Below are positions 40,040-52,080 of a stretch of 64,000 bases of DNA, piece by piece. The DNA is from Epiperipatus broadwayi. Its lineage: Eukaryota > Onychophora > Udeonychophora > Euonychophora > Peripatidae. Positions within the stretch are counted from its first letter, which is position 1. The number at the start of each line of letters is the position of its first letter. The notes under the pieces are model-generated. The model was given only the letters and a program-made list of their open reading frames with translations, did not search any database and was not told the origin of the DNA. Both the position numbers and the translations under genes were made by a program. The DNA lies in the NCBI GenBank assembly GCA_028023455.1, contig JAQFVV010012441.1, positions 4,153,911 through 4,217,910 of the forward strand, in the 5' to 3' direction.

Positions 40040-41320
40040 ACTTGTAAACACAAACATATTATATAAATATAATTATAAATAATAAATTATTACACTTTTT
40101 GAAAATCATTATTTTTATAAAAATAAGGAATTAGTGTAGGTAGAAGTTTAGAAAATTACGATAGATATGAATTCTATATGAGCATAAATAAATATATAAC
40201 TACAAACTAACACACACTAATTACAAACTAAAATTAATAAAAAAGATAATTTTTTTCAAAAAATTAAAAAAAAAATTAAAATTGTATACTTACAAGTCAT
40301 TATGTTGAAACTCTATTATAGGCCTTGTTTGTGAATAACACCTGAGAAATTTTCACTTGCAGGCTGTAAACCATTTTTTTTCTTTTATCGCTTCATAGAA
40401 ATTACAAAAGTTATCAAAAAAAAAAAAAACTTAAATACTGTGGTCAATTAAAACTATTGCCAAAAATCCAAATTTCAACCGATTTTTTTAAGGTAAACAT
40501 TTTCTGAAAGCCACATTATTAAACTATCAATTTTGGTTGATGTCATGCTTATACTTTTTACATCAGTAAAGAAAGAAAACAACACGTCATCCAACAAGTG
40601 CTCAAAGAGCTCCTACAGTGTTCATGGAGTGCAAGTTTTCAATAAAATAATTTTTACTGCAAGCCAATTTGATAGTGAAATGCTAGTTCATCCTTTAAAT
40701 CATTTTTTTAGAACTTTTACAAGTCTTAATTATTTTAAAATTATTTCTAATATTTTATAATAGTAATTTAAACCCATCTGTAACTATAAATGCTTCTAAT
40801 TGCTTAAATTATATATATTTTACGCTGTACAATAATAAGTTAATGTTAAAAGCCATTAAAAATTAAAATTATTTTAATATAGGTCTTAGTATGTTAAAAT
40901 TCAATGTTTAAATTAAACCATAAGAATAATTGAATTTAAATCTTTAATGTTAAGTATTAGAATTTAATTTACTTACTTATAAAATGCATTTTTATTTAAG
41001 TCATTTGTTAATAAAAGTATATATTTTTAATGCTAACTGTAATAAAATTAAATCAGTGAAAATAAAGTTAAGCCTTGTTAATTAAAAGAAAATAAAGATT
41101 TAATTTATTATTATTAAAAGTTATTAGTTTTCAAATAAAGAGAAACTTTAGAGGATGTATGTGTGTGTGCTTGCATTTTAATTTTCAACATTCACTTCCT
41201 TGTTTGTAATATTTAATTATTCTTAAATATCTTCAATTTAAAACCAGAAAAAGTATTCTGGGAAACTTCTCCTCTACTAAATATTTTATAAGTATTTTTC
41301 TGAAGGTTTGTGATGATGGT
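40040..41320. other. AT-rich intergenic DNA, nothing assigned
   Basis: AT-rich DNA. The frame at 40,533-40,760 has no recognisable domain and no convincing splice context. Confidence 0.45.
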
Positions 41321-41321
41321 G

Positions 41322-41912
41322 TTCTAGCTGTATTTTTATATTGGACTATTTCCATCATCTAATATGTGTGTTGAATGTCTTTAGAAAAGTTTAATTTTAG
41401 TTAAATATTCCAAATGCATTCAACTGTTAGTAATATCACAGCAAACAAATGGTAGTAATATCACAGCAAACAGCTTAGTATATGCACAACATTTCAAGAG
41501 GTATTTTCTCCCCTCTTCTTCAGGTGTTGCTGGCCTGACCAGTGACAGTACTAGCATGGGATTTGAACATGGGTCCTTAGATTCTTGATAATTGAATTTT
41601 AAGGTAATGCTCTAACTAACTGAGCCTGGCAGGATGGCTCAGTTGGTTAGAATGTGACCTTAAAAATCAATTATCAAGAATCTAAGGACCCAGGTTCAAA
41701 TTCCATGCTAGTACTGTCACTGGTCAGACCAGCAACACCTGAAGAAGAGGAGAGAAAAATACCTCTCGAAATGTTGTGCATATACTAACCTGTTTGCTGT
41801 GATATTACTAACAGTTGAATGCATTTGGAATATTTAACTAAAATTAAACTTTTCTAAAGACATTCAACACACATATTAGATGATGGAAATAGTCCAATAT
41901 AAAAATACAATT
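41322..41912 (+). mobile_element. tRNA-SINE inverted dimer with hammerhead-like tail
   Basis: The left half is an almost full reverse complement of the right half, with the axis near 41,628. In sense (right half) the unit begins CAGGATGGCTCAGTTGGTTA, carrying box A TGGCTCAGTTGG (41,635-41,646) and box B GGTTCAAATTCC (41,693-41,704), as in tRNA-derived SINEs. A GTACTGTCACTGGTC linker, a hammerhead-like motif (41,736-41,778) and about 130 bp of tail (AACAGTTGAATGCATTTGGA and onward) follow. The left half has a local duplication of AGTAATATCACAGCAAAC. The unit is non-coding; a pol III transcript is inferred. Confidence 0.75.
41736..41778 (+). ncRNA. Hammerhead-like motif in SINE
   Basis: Stem I is CAC/GTG (41,736-41,738 with 41,776-41,778). 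The core is CTGAAGA (41,739-41,745; position 7 is variable in hammerheads, so A is allowed). Stem II is AGAGG/CCTCT, followed by one extra C before GAA (41,768-41,770). A minimal one-pair stem III with a TG loop gives AUGU, and U is the cleavage-site base (41,775). The antisense half keeps the same layout (41,485-41,527, with an extra T instead of C). The conserved one-base insertion next to GAA may reduce or abolish activity. Confidence 0.5.
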
Positions 41913-43250
41913 ATATAAGTATGTTTAAAAAAAAGCAATGTGGATTAATTTTTTGTTTAAAATAATATAATTTGTTATGCAATATTTTATTTTATAGTAA
42001 TAATTTTTAGCTTCATAAATAATTGTCTTATATGTTAATATTTTTAATTAACAGTCTATACAATATGTAAATGAGTTCATTTTAGCCTTGTTTCCTAGAA
42101 TATTAATTAATTTTTGAACTGTAATGAAGTAGGTTAAGTAGGAAATGATCTAAAGTGCCAGTTTCATTCATCAATCACATGGAGTATAAAAGATGGAGAT
42201 TTTCCATACTCTTGCTTACTATTACTATAATTATTACTTTTATACTTTACTTTAATTAATTATCTAGTTGCAGAATTAATTATTTTTAATAAATTTTATA
42301 TTTGTTAAAGTAATATGTATATTTAAATAAGTTTTAATCCAAGTGCTAAAGCTATAAGCTAAAGTTTACTAGGAAGTTTGAAATCTACATCACTATTAAA
42401 CATGATGGAACTTTAAAGACTTATTCTTCAACAAATCTCAACTTATTTTTAGGCAGAATTAGTGCTTCAAGGAAATTTTTAATGGATCTCCACACTTATG
42501 TACAAACTTTTATTGATTACCAATTTTTTATTTACAATAACCATTATTATTGATTCAATATTCTTTGTGCCAAAATATTAAAACTGTTAAAGACTTTGTG
42601 CTTATGGAATATTTTATAGCAGTACTTAGTATTTTAAAAGTGCTATTGTTTAATTATTGTAAAGTGCTGAATAGAATAAGAAATTTATTAAAAGACTTTA
42701 AAATGTTTATTTTTCAGCAACATCTATTTATATATATATTTCAATATTGTCTTACTGTTAAACTTTTCTTTGGAATAATTCATTATTTTTAATGAATGGA
42801 TTATTAAAATTCTGGATGGCAGGACCTATTTATTGATTTTAGAATGACATTTTAATTATTTATTGTAATAATTTATTTGTCATCTTACCATCAAAATGAA
42901 AGCATTAACTTGCAAAACCTTTAACTTATATTTAATATAGACTAAAGGTAGGAAAAATATATCCCAAATCTGCAAAACAAAAATTATTAATTTACTGTTT
43001 CATTTATGTTTTAAAAAATATTTTACCATTGTAATCAAACATATTTTTAAAAGATAGTATTATTGCTGTTGAACTGTGAACAGTACAGAATAACTGGAAC
43101 AGTTGTATGTGTTGTAAAGAATACAAAATACCTTTAGAGGAAATATTTTTCAAGCTTATTATTCAATTAACTTTTTATTACAAACCTGCTCTGTATATGC
43201 TTCATTATTATGTTTATTATGATTATGAATTTTAAAAATATCTGCTCTCT
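41913..43250. other. AT-rich intergenic DNA, nothing assigned
   Basis: AT-rich sequence. The 80-codon frame at 42,550 is AT-driven and unsupported. Confidence 0.5.
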
Positions 43251-43252
43251 AA

Positions 43253-43472
43253 TGAAACATGCATTATCCAAAGAACAATTGAAATCTTAAATTGGATTCC
43301 AAGAAATTGTAAAAGACCCAGAAAGAGACCACATGTGAGATGGATGGACGAAATAAAAAAGTGTGCAGGGTTATGTGGAGAAGAGAAGTTAAAGATCAGA
43401 AAAGATGGATTAAACTTGGAGAGACCTTCATCCTGCAGTGGATTGATAATGGTTGATGATGATGATGATGAC
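43253..43472 (+). pseudogene. LINE ORF2 C-terminal fragment with (GAT)n tail
   Basis: The plus strand encodes WIPRNCKRPRKRPHVRWMDE followed by IKKCAGLCGEEKL and then RKDGLNLERP. This fits the very end of LINE ORF2 proteins of the RTE/CR1 type, where G-R-P-x-x-R-W-x-D-x-I precedes a W/A-x-D-R-x-x-W helix. It ends in GGTTGATGATGATGATGATG, a short trinucleotide tail typical of these LINEs. It is heavily 5'-truncated, and the frame continuing downstream (to 43,736) is not part of the element. Confidence 0.65.
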
Positions 43473-43474
43473 TT

Positions 43475-44100
43475 TGTCATTAAACTAAATATTTTCCATG
43501 AGGTAATGAAAAGCAAATATTATATTATAATAGAGATTGTCAGCATCATATTTAAATATTCTTCCACAAAAAGTTCAATGGCCATTGATGTAACTGTGTT
43601 CTCATGCTTACTAGGAAATCTATTGCTTATAGGAAACATTTTGAATCCTGCAAATATAATTTTAAATTTGCTATGTTATTCAATATTAGAAAAAAATTTT
43701 TGTGTTTGCAAAATGGTAATTAATCCTGTTGAATAGTGGAAGCTCCAGGAAGAAGGACTTTTAATTATTTATTTTTAGTAAACTGCAGTTAATTTTAAAT
43801 TATAATTGTATGCTATTGTTATTTACCATGTATTTGATTTATTTATATTATGTATTTTTTGTCTAATATAATTTTATGCATTATTAGTAAATTGTAATAT
43901 CAGAAGTTCACAGAATATTTATTATTTTCTAATATAATTTTAAAGTGTCATTTGTCCTATCATGAGTAATTCATTCATTTATTTGAATGTATAAATTTAT
44001 GCAGAAATAATGAAGGTGTTGTATATCCATATTGCCTATTTCAGGTGATGTTTCTATTAGGCCAGATTTGGCAAATAGTTTTATTGCTGGTTTTATACAT
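43475..44100. other. AT-rich intergenic DNA, nothing assigned
   Basis: AT-rich sequence after the LINE tail; nothing recognised. Confidence 0.5.
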
Positions 44101-44104
44101 CAGT

Positions 44105-44345
44105 TAACTATTATATTTGTTTAAGAGATTGTAGTATTAGTATTTCTTGTTTAATTGTTCATGCTTATCTTGCCATTATATTATCCAAGAGATTATAACT
44201 GTGTCTCTCTTTTGGATATTTATTTTGATATTATATTTATTCAAGAGATCGTAGCTGTGTCTCTCTCTTGTGGATCTTTATTTTACTAGTGTGTATTTTA
44301 TTGAGATATTTTAGCTTTGTCTCTCTCTTATTGTAATATATTACA
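44105..44345 (+). repeat. Degenerate tandem repeat, about 60-70 bp unit
   Basis: Four diverged units of the type ATTATATTTATTCAAGAGAT then CGTAGCTGTGTCTCTCTCTT start near 44,110, 44,175, 44,232 and 44,298. The CTCTCTCTT-containing core is the most conserved part. The minus-strand frame here is not supported as coding. Confidence 0.65.
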
Positions 44346-44349
44346 TGAG

Positions 44350-45480
44350 TTATATTTTTATGTTTCCTATTTAGCATAAGTGCTTTATTTAAGACATATT
44401 TCTGATGATTCATTCTCACTTTCCTTATGTTTGGAGACAATGTTCTAGCATAATTTTGCCATCAAAATGTAGATGCTCTTTTTGACTTTATATCATCATT
44501 TAGATTAATAGCCTTATTAATCTTTTCATCTCAGATATATTATATTATGTATATTTTGTATAGACTATGTGTGGTGTACTACCACAACTTTATTATTTTT
44601 GGCAATTGATATTTTTATTTGTTTTGAGGAATGTCATATTTCCTTTGGTTGCACTCTTGAATATTCTAAATATAGGTTAGGGATGATTTTGATGTGTAGG
44701 TCTCTTTCTGCTGTGCTTTGCCACTATTGCAGGGTGTAAAACTGATACATATTTACTTAGAAATTAAAATTATATGTATAGGCTACAATAAGTAATACAC
44801 ATTGATTTCATTGCTGGATTGGTAAGACATGTTTATTATTTACATGTACTCATTGCTGGGACAATATAATAATATAAGTATCATGTAAATGTAGAAATTC
44901 TTGTGATAAGGCTCATGTTAAGAACACTATACATGACCATACACTACACCACCTTGAAGTGTAACATACAATCACATTTATTAATAATATTTTTTTAGTT
45001 TTTATTAAAAACACATTTTATTTTCCTTTTATTTTATTTTCTAAACTTAATGTACAGTATTGTGTAACAAATTATTTTCTAAGTATAATTCCAAAAGTTT
45101 TATAAAATTTTTGAACATAGTAAAAATTGATACTGACTTCAAAACATCAACCAATTAGAGAGTTCCTAATTTGTTGCTTTCTAGATTACTATTGCCCTTC
45201 TATAAGACAAAAGAAACATATTTTTAAAAAAGAATATTTCTCAAAGCATATTTAACAGTGATGAAATTCAGGGCATTTGGTATTTATTAAAAAAATAAAA
45301 ATATAATTTATTGTTTTTTCCTTATTCTTATTACTTTAGTAAATGCATGAATGAACACACATTCTGCAACATATATATAAATGTATCTTTTTAATTTACT
45401 ATTAATAATTATATTATTTTTTAAAATTTTGTATTATACTATAATGTGAATTTATTTATGCATGTTGTACACATAAAAAG
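44350..45480. other. AT-rich intergenic DNA, nothing assigned
   Basis: AT-rich sequence; no gene or element recognised. Confidence 0.5.
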
Positions 45481-45483
45481 GGT

Positions 45484-45962
45484 GTCAATTTAGTTTGTGT
45501 TCATGGCCATTTTGAAATCTAAAAACCACCACTGACACATTCAACTGATAAATTACATAAATATTGAATAAAAGTACGTTAAATTCATATTTTAGAAATT
45601 ATAAACTAGTAAAAATAATATGCTTTATTTCATATGGACATATAGTATAATATTTTAGTATTTGAAAATCATAAGCTTGGTTTGATCAGACTTTTGTAAC
45701 TTTTGGATGATATTTTGTATTGGCCGAACCATCCTTCCTCTTCCCCACAAATTCCAGCACTTTGCATCATCATATTTCAAATATTTTATGAAGGTAAAAT
45801 TAAAAAAAAAAGCCTAATAAAATAAAGCATATTATTTTTACTAGCTTATAATTTTTAAAATATGAATTTAAAGTACTTTTATTCAATATTTGTTCATATA
45901 TCAGTTGAATGTGTCAGTGGTGTTTTTTAGATTTCAAAATGGCCATGAGCACAAACTAAATC
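45484..45962. mobile_element. Foldback element with about 155-bp arms
   Basis: The left arm begins TTTAGTTTGTGTTCATGGCC and runs through ATTTTGAAATCTAAAAACCA, GACACATTCAACTGATA and ATTGAATAAAAGTACGTTAA to about 45,640. The right arm (about 45,805-45,960) is its inverse with few differences. The spacer of about 160 bp contains TGGCCGAACCATCCTTCCTC. It has no coding capacity and no hammerhead core. It could be a MITE, or another inverted-dimer retroposon like the families nearby. No target-site duplication was clear. Confidence 0.7.
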
Positions 45963-45989
45963 AGAACAAAAATAATTTATGTTATATAT

Positions 45990-46965
45990 ATAAATAAAAA
46001 AAACACAATTACTTTTCTATAAAGCTGCTTTAATATTTCAACCAGCAGATTGGTTTTCATCAGAAAGTACAACAAAATGGCTACTTTCAGAATTTAAAAA
46101 TTACAAACATTCAAATATCAGATAAAATTAATTCCTATAGGTTGAATTTTTTTTTATATAAATCTTTTTTTAAAACTTTTTTAAAAAACTTTCCTTACAA
46201 AATCTCTTCCTCTTATAACACATTCATTATACAACAATTCTTATCAATCAACCAACTGATAAATATCTCATACTTTTTGTTTTAAAACAACTACAAAAAA
46301 CAGTAACACATTTTTATAAAAATCTTATAAAATACTTGTAAAAGTTTACTAGACCCTACAAAAATTAAAAAAGTGCAAACAAATTAAAAATTACTTTAAT
46401 ACATGCATGTACAATATAAATGACTCTACACAAGCCTTGTATAAAAAATTACAAAAAAATTCTTTAAAAAAAAAAAAAACTAAAACCATACATATATTAT
46501 TATATATAAAAAAACCATACATATATTATTATATGTAAAAAATCACTATACATATTTTACTAGTCCACATGTAAAACAAAAAAAACAAATAAGCAATAAA
46601 AACTAGAACACTAAAAACAGTTCTCTAAGAAACAAAAATAAAACAAATAAACAAATCCCTAGAAAACTATGTAATTCAAGGATGTAAATATCATAAATTT
46701 AAAAATAAAAAAAAAGTTTTCTTCTGTTTTCTCTTACTCATGGAAGAAAAATTACCCTCTAATATTACCACTCTTAACTCATCAATTGAGTGATCAGGTA
46801 AATTAAAATTTTTAGAAAGTGCTCTTTCTTCATTTTTATATACAACATCAAACCTATGGCTAGTTATTCTAATATGTAGATTGTTTTCTGACTCACCTAT
46901 ATAACAACTCAAGCACCTATTACATTCTATCAAATATACTATGTTCAGACTAAAATGTATAGATG
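45990..46965 (-). pseudogene. PLE 3' part, inverted copy, with GIY-YIG end
   Basis: In minus orientation this is a 5'-truncated piece of the PLE at 47.06-50.73 kb. It begins (near 46,965) with ASIHFSLNIVYLIECNRCLS then CYIGESENNLHIRITSHRFD, the GIY-YIG endonuclease with an intact YIG, a CxxC pair and the R-x-x-x-HR segment. The frame stops at 46,691. A long untranslated tail (GTATGGTTTTAGTTTTT-type, shared with the other copy) leads to a hammerhead at 46,028-46,067 and ends near 45,990. The GIY-YIG domain makes the DNA nick that primes PLE insertion. An inverted truncated copy in front of a longer one is typical PLE structure. Confidence 0.8.
46028..46067 (-). ncRNA. Hammerhead ribozyme in PLE tail
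   Basis: On the minus strand: stem I CTTT (46,067-46,064) pairs with AAAG (46,031-46,028). The core CTGATGA is followed by one unpaired A, then stem II AACCA/TGGTT with a loop of about six bases, then GAA. A one-pair stem III (A and U with a two-base TA loop) leads to the AUU cleavage triplet. Hammerheads with a one-pair stem III in the terminal repeats of Penelope-like elements are an established feature of this class. The sister copy near 50,671 has lost the GAAA box. Confidence 0.65.
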
Positions 46966-46969
46966 CTGT

Positions 46970-47060
46970 TACTAGAAACTAGGTAGTTTAGAGATTAGTA
47001 TTAATCAACAGAATAATCAACAGAATAGTAATTTAGTTTTTGATGCATACAGACACACTA
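46970..47060. other. Junction between inverted PLE copies
   Basis: About 90 bp separating the truncation point of the inverted 3' copy from the first sequence that may belong to the longer sense copy. It contains a short direct repeat, AATCAACAGAATAATCAACA. I cannot assign it to either copy. Confidence 0.4.
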
Positions 47061-50000
47061 TTTTTAGTCCAGAGATTTTAAGCAAATCATAATAAATCTG
47101 ATTTAAAAATGGAACTGAAAGACATGGTACTAGTGATTAATATAGAGGTGATTCCTAAGCATTCATTTTTATGTTTGCAGAATAGACAAGATCATAATCT
47201 GGATAAAAATATATGTCTGACATTACCTAGCAAAATATTTCTTAAACTAGCAAATTGTTTGAGAAGTTAATAACAAATAGACAGCACATTGATAATTTTA
47301 TATTTTTCATTGACAATAATATTGTGTCTAAAGGTCTGAGAATTAAAATCAATTCTAACACTGATTACTTTTGGAAGGGGGGGGGCATAGAGTTGAATGG
47401 AATAGTATATTAGAACAAATATCTATCAAACTAATGCATGTGCTTAAGGATTCTTTTTTGATTAGGGTTAACATAACTGAGCAGAAAATTATAGATTTTA
47501 ATAATTTTATGTAGTTGGATAAACAAAGATTATTATAGGAATAGGTTTGTTCAAAAGAATTGGTTTGAAAATGTAGGAGATTTTTCTAAGAAATCAGGGT
47601 GTTTTTTTTTTAGAGAAAATAACTATTCTATATTTGATGAGATTTTGATAATCTTAATAATGTATCAAAGTTATCTAGATTTAAAACAGTTAAGGTTTTG
47701 GATGTAGGTTTTGTTCAATCATTTACATTATTTTTAAATTCAGTTGATATTGTTGTAGGATCAGCATTAAAACAATTTTATTCACCTAATAATGCGGATG
47801 TTTCCATGATTCATATATCTACTAACTCTTTCACATGTAATTATAATTTTCTGGAAATTCAACAGTTCAATGCATCTAATGATATATTCCCAGATCTAGC
47901 TAAAAAGAAATACAACAATATTATTAATTTATCTGATGCAATATTTACTGATGCAGAATGTTCATTATTAAATAAGGGTTTATCTTTTTGCCCAAGAGTC
48001 CAATCGTATTATCAAAAAAATTAATTTAAAATACATCAGGATTTAGATTATTCTACTAGGAAATTTAGGCTAAGAGGATTTTTTTTGGAAATAATGAATG
48101 CGATATCATTAATAAAATGCAATCTGATTGGATGTCTCCATATCAGAGAAACATTTTACATGATACATGTATTGATAATGTTTATCAATAATTAAGTGGA
48201 AACAACATAAGAAATATAAGAGTAATTTAACATTAGATGAAAAATTGCATTATATAATTTAGAAAAGAGAGAAGATATTATTATTAAACCAGCTGATATA
48301 AATAATTATGAATAGAGATGATAACATGAATAAAACCTTGCTTCTTTTAAATGATAGGAATTTTTATGCACATATAACACAAACTATTATTAATAAATTA
48401 TTTAGAAGTGTGCTTGCCAGTCTAAAGGATATGAAAATATTGGGTCTTCTTGATAGGGATATGTATAATTTTTTTTACCAAACACAAATAAATCCAGTAA
48501 GTTTTACATTCTACCCAAGATTCATAAACATTGGTTGTCATGCTAAACCTATAGCAACAAGCATTGGTTGTCTTACTGAAAAGATTTCAGCAAATGTAAA
48601 TGGTCTTATACATGATATTTCTCCATCATTTGTCTTATGTTATGGATACAATCCAATTTCTATTTCAGAAAATGTCAAATCTCTACTACTGAGTGAATGT
48701 TTTTAATGACCTTAGATATTAGAATATTGTATGCTAATATACACCCCATAAGGATGAAATTAAAGCTATTAAATATGTTTTGGAAAACAAGGAATATGAT
48801 CAGCACCAAATTATGATTGTTATTGAATTAATAAATTTATTCTTAAACATATTTTTTTTTTTTGTTTTTAGCTCCTCATATTATTTACAAAAGCAAGATA
48901 CTGCAATGGGAACAAAAATGGCACCCAATTATGCCAACATTTTTATGGCTCAATTGGAGTGCTCTATTTCTGAGAAGCCAGACATAACCTCATAAATGGA
49001 TGAAATATATAGATGATTGATGTCTTTATAATTTGGCCATACAATGAAGAAGCACTTCATACATTTTTTGATTACATAAATAATTTTTTTAAAAATATAC
49101 AATTTTCAATGAATTTTTTTAAAACAGTGGGTCATTGTCTTGATGTTCAGATTATTTATAGTAATAATATTCTTAGTACTAATATATATATAGAAAGCCA
49201 ACTGATACTCATGATTAGCTACATTTTTATAGTAATCACCCTAAGCACTTGAAGATTAATATTCCCTAGAATCAATTTTTAAGGATTAAAATAATTTTTA
49301 GTGATGATGGATTTCTTCAACAAAACAACAAGATTTTGTATAATAAATTTATTAGTATGAAATATCCTAAAACACCGTTAAATAGGGAAGTGTTAAATTT
49401 CCAGGAGTTGATAGGAAGAAACTTCTTTTGTCTAAGAAAATAAATAATCAATTGATAGGTATACCATTGGTTCTTACTTTTAATGATGATTTATCTAATA
49501 TTAACTGAATATTATGGAAACATTTTAATATATTAAATTCCACAGATTATCTGAAATCTGTTTTTTTTCCTATCCACCTAAATTTGTATATCGTAGACAC
49601 AAGACACTTAGGGATAGACTCTTAAGAACAGATTTCAGTACTAATTTTGAGTCAGAAAAGGGATATTTTTCATGAGTGAATAAATATCTCTAACATGCAA
49701 ATGTATTATTGTTACAAAGATGGTTCAGGGAATACCATTCATGATTTTAAATATATCCCCAACTATGTCAATTGTAAAAGTATGAACTTAGTATATTTAA
49801 TAAAATGTAATAAGTGCTTGAGTTGTTACATAATTGAATCAGTAAACAATCTACATATTACAATAACTAAGCATAGGTTTGATGTTTTACATTAAATGAA
49901 GACAGGCCAGTTTCTAAACATTTTAATTTACCTGATCACTTGATTGATAATTTAAAAGTAACTACAGGAGGTAATTTTTCTTCCATGAAGGAGAGGAAGC

Positions 50001-50735
50001 AGAAGGAAAGTTTTTTTATTTTTAAATTTAAGACATTATTACATCCTCATGGTATGAATATAGGTACTATTACATTCTTGAATTACCTAGTTTCCTAGGG
50101 ATTTACTTGTTGTTGTTTTTTGTTTCTTAGAGAACTGTTTTTTTAGTGTTCTATTTTTTATTGCTGTATAACTTGTTTTTTATTTTATATGTGGACTAGT
50201 AATATATATATATAAGTATGTATAGTTTTAGTTTTTTTAAAAAAAATTTTGTTTGAAAGAGTTTTTTTGTAATTTTTTTGTAACTTTTTGTACAATGTTT
50301 TTATGTAGAGTAATTTATATTGTACATACATGTATCAAAGTAATTTTTAATTTAAAGTTTGTAAATTTTATTATTCTTGTAGGGTTTTGTAAGATTTTAT
50401 AAGTATTTTATAAGAATGTATTACTGTTTTCTTGCAATTTTTTTGTTGTTTTAAAACAATAAGTATGAGATATTTATTAGTTGGTTGATTGATAAAAATT
50501 GTTGTATAAGGAGTGTGTTATAAGAGAACGAGATTTTGTAAGAAAAGTTTTAAAAAAAGATTTATAAAAAAATAATTTTAATCTATAAGAATTAATTTTG
50601 TTATCTGATATGCGAATGTTTGTAATATTTTTAATGTTTAAATTCTGGAAGTAGCCATTTTGTTGTGCTATCTGATGATGATGGTTAAAATATTAAATCA
50701 GCTTTATTGAGAAGTAATTGTGTGTTTTTTCATTT
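47061..50735 (+). pseudogene. Penelope-like retroelement, near full length, broken
   Basis: PLE with RT and a C-terminal GIY-YIG endonuclease, disrupted by many stops and frameshifts. In order: an N-terminal segment with NLSDAIFTDAECSLLNKGLS then FCPR (47,930-48,000); a KREDIIIKPAD block (48,270); RT start with FTFYPRFINIGCHAKPIATS then IGCLTEKIS (48,500-48,600); GTAMGTKM-like [20 protein letters not shown] (48,900-48,960); catalytic KYIDD (49,003-49,017) with a stop directly after, continuing in the next frame as DVFIIWPYNEEA; then the thumb. The GIY-YIG segment follows at 49,780-49,890 as NLVYLIKCNKCLSCYIIES, where the YIG glycine is lost. The 3' tail matches the inverted copy at 45,990-46,965 up to about 50,735. 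Confidence 0.85.
50667..50703 (+). ncRNA. Hammerhead relic in PLE tail
   Basis: It occupies the position matching the 46,028-46,067 ribozyme. CTGATGA is kept (50,672-50,678), but the stem II 5' strand is altered (TGATGGTT) and GAAA reads AAAA, so it should be inactive. It shows that the motif is a shared feature of the PLE tail. Confidence 0.55.
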
Positions 50736-50739
50736 ATTA

Positions 50740-51915
50740 GTATATTTCCTTGAGTTAGTTCATATATTTATTATTTTCATATATATAAATACATGTTTGG
50801 CATGTTAAAAATATTGCAAATCTGCAGTTTAATAAACAGTATATATTTTATTCTAATCAAAGTTTAACAACAAAACATGAGCTATTATAAAACATGTATG
50901 TTTGTATGTGAGATGGATTTGGAATAAAATGTAGCATAGTTTATGGCTCCACAGTACATATCTTTCTATTTTGATTAATGGAATGACACCTGTGACTTAA
51001 TCTATTATATATGTACTATAAAAAAGATAAATAATTTATTAAAATTTTCTACAAAGGTGAATAAGGTAACAGCCACGAGTTCTAATGTAGAGTAGAAATT
51101 GATTACCCCAATGAAAATTGAATAAAAATGAAATTTCATGTTTCTACAAAAATGTTTTCTCAATTTTAATTAAATCTACAAAAATTAATTAAACAAATTA
51201 TATAAAAAACTACATAACACTGTTTTTTTTCTGTATTATAAACACACACAAATGCAATATGCATTATATAATTATATATATGAAGATACCATTTGCTTTA
51301 TTTAATCATCAAAATAAATACTTTATAGAGGTACATCTTATAATGATATGAAATGCGACATAAAATGGATTCTTTTTAGACAATGTCAGAAGTATCTATA
51401 AAAACTATGTGGCAAAAGTCTCTTTTAGTCAAGTTAAAAATTCCTTTCTTTTTAAACTATTATATATCACAGTGATATAATCTATTTTCTTCTATTTGTT
51501 ACCAAACGATTGTTTCAGACTGATTTATTCATTTTTTTTCTATTCTTATTTAGTTGCAGATTGTTTGTTAATTTAATTATCTTATCTTTGCATTCTCCAC
51601 TTTTGTTATAAGGACTTCAACAAAAGATACATAAAATATTATTTCTTTTATTCCTTAACATTTAAGTTATACACAATCTTTTTTTAATACAACTGGATTT
51701 TTCAACAATTTACACTTCAAAAATGGAGTAGTCCTTTCACTATTATGACATAAATCCCAGTCACAGACCAATGTCTTGTTCAATTTTCACCTTTCTTCTC
51801 TTATATATAAAGCTCTCCTCCTTGCAGCGATTTCCTTTTAGTGTTTTCATTTATCCTTAATTTATTTATTGTGAAGAGATCTTATACATAATAGCAAATT
51901 TTAAATTGTAAACTA
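50740..51915. other. AT-rich intergenic DNA, nothing assigned
   Basis: AT-rich DNA between the PLE and a family A insertion; no other feature recognised. Confidence 0.5.
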
Positions 51916-52038
51916 CACAATACAAATAAAACAGGCAAAACTCACTATATATATTGCCACACACAACAAGCTAGAGTAATCAATGGATTCCAGAAGGCAT
52001 GTGCATAAAATCCCCATCTAGTGCCTACTCATCCAATA

Positions 52039-52080
52039 TCCCCAGACTAGTTTCTGGCTTATGGCCTTCGTCAGTGAGGA
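52039..52080 (-). ncRNA. Hammerhead ribozyme, family A antisense arm
   Basis: On the minus strand: stem I TCCTCA (52,080-52,075) pairs with TGGGGA (52,044-52,039), six pairs with one G-U. The core CTGACGA is complement of 52,068-52,074 (position 7 may be any base). Stem II GGC/GCC with a CATAA loop is flanked by an A-A mismatch beside the core. GAAA follows, then a two-pair stem III (AC/GU with a TA loop) and the canonical GUC cleavage triplet. All catalytic bases are present. The A-A mismatch at 10.1/11.1 is unusual and may lower activity. Confidence 0.65.
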
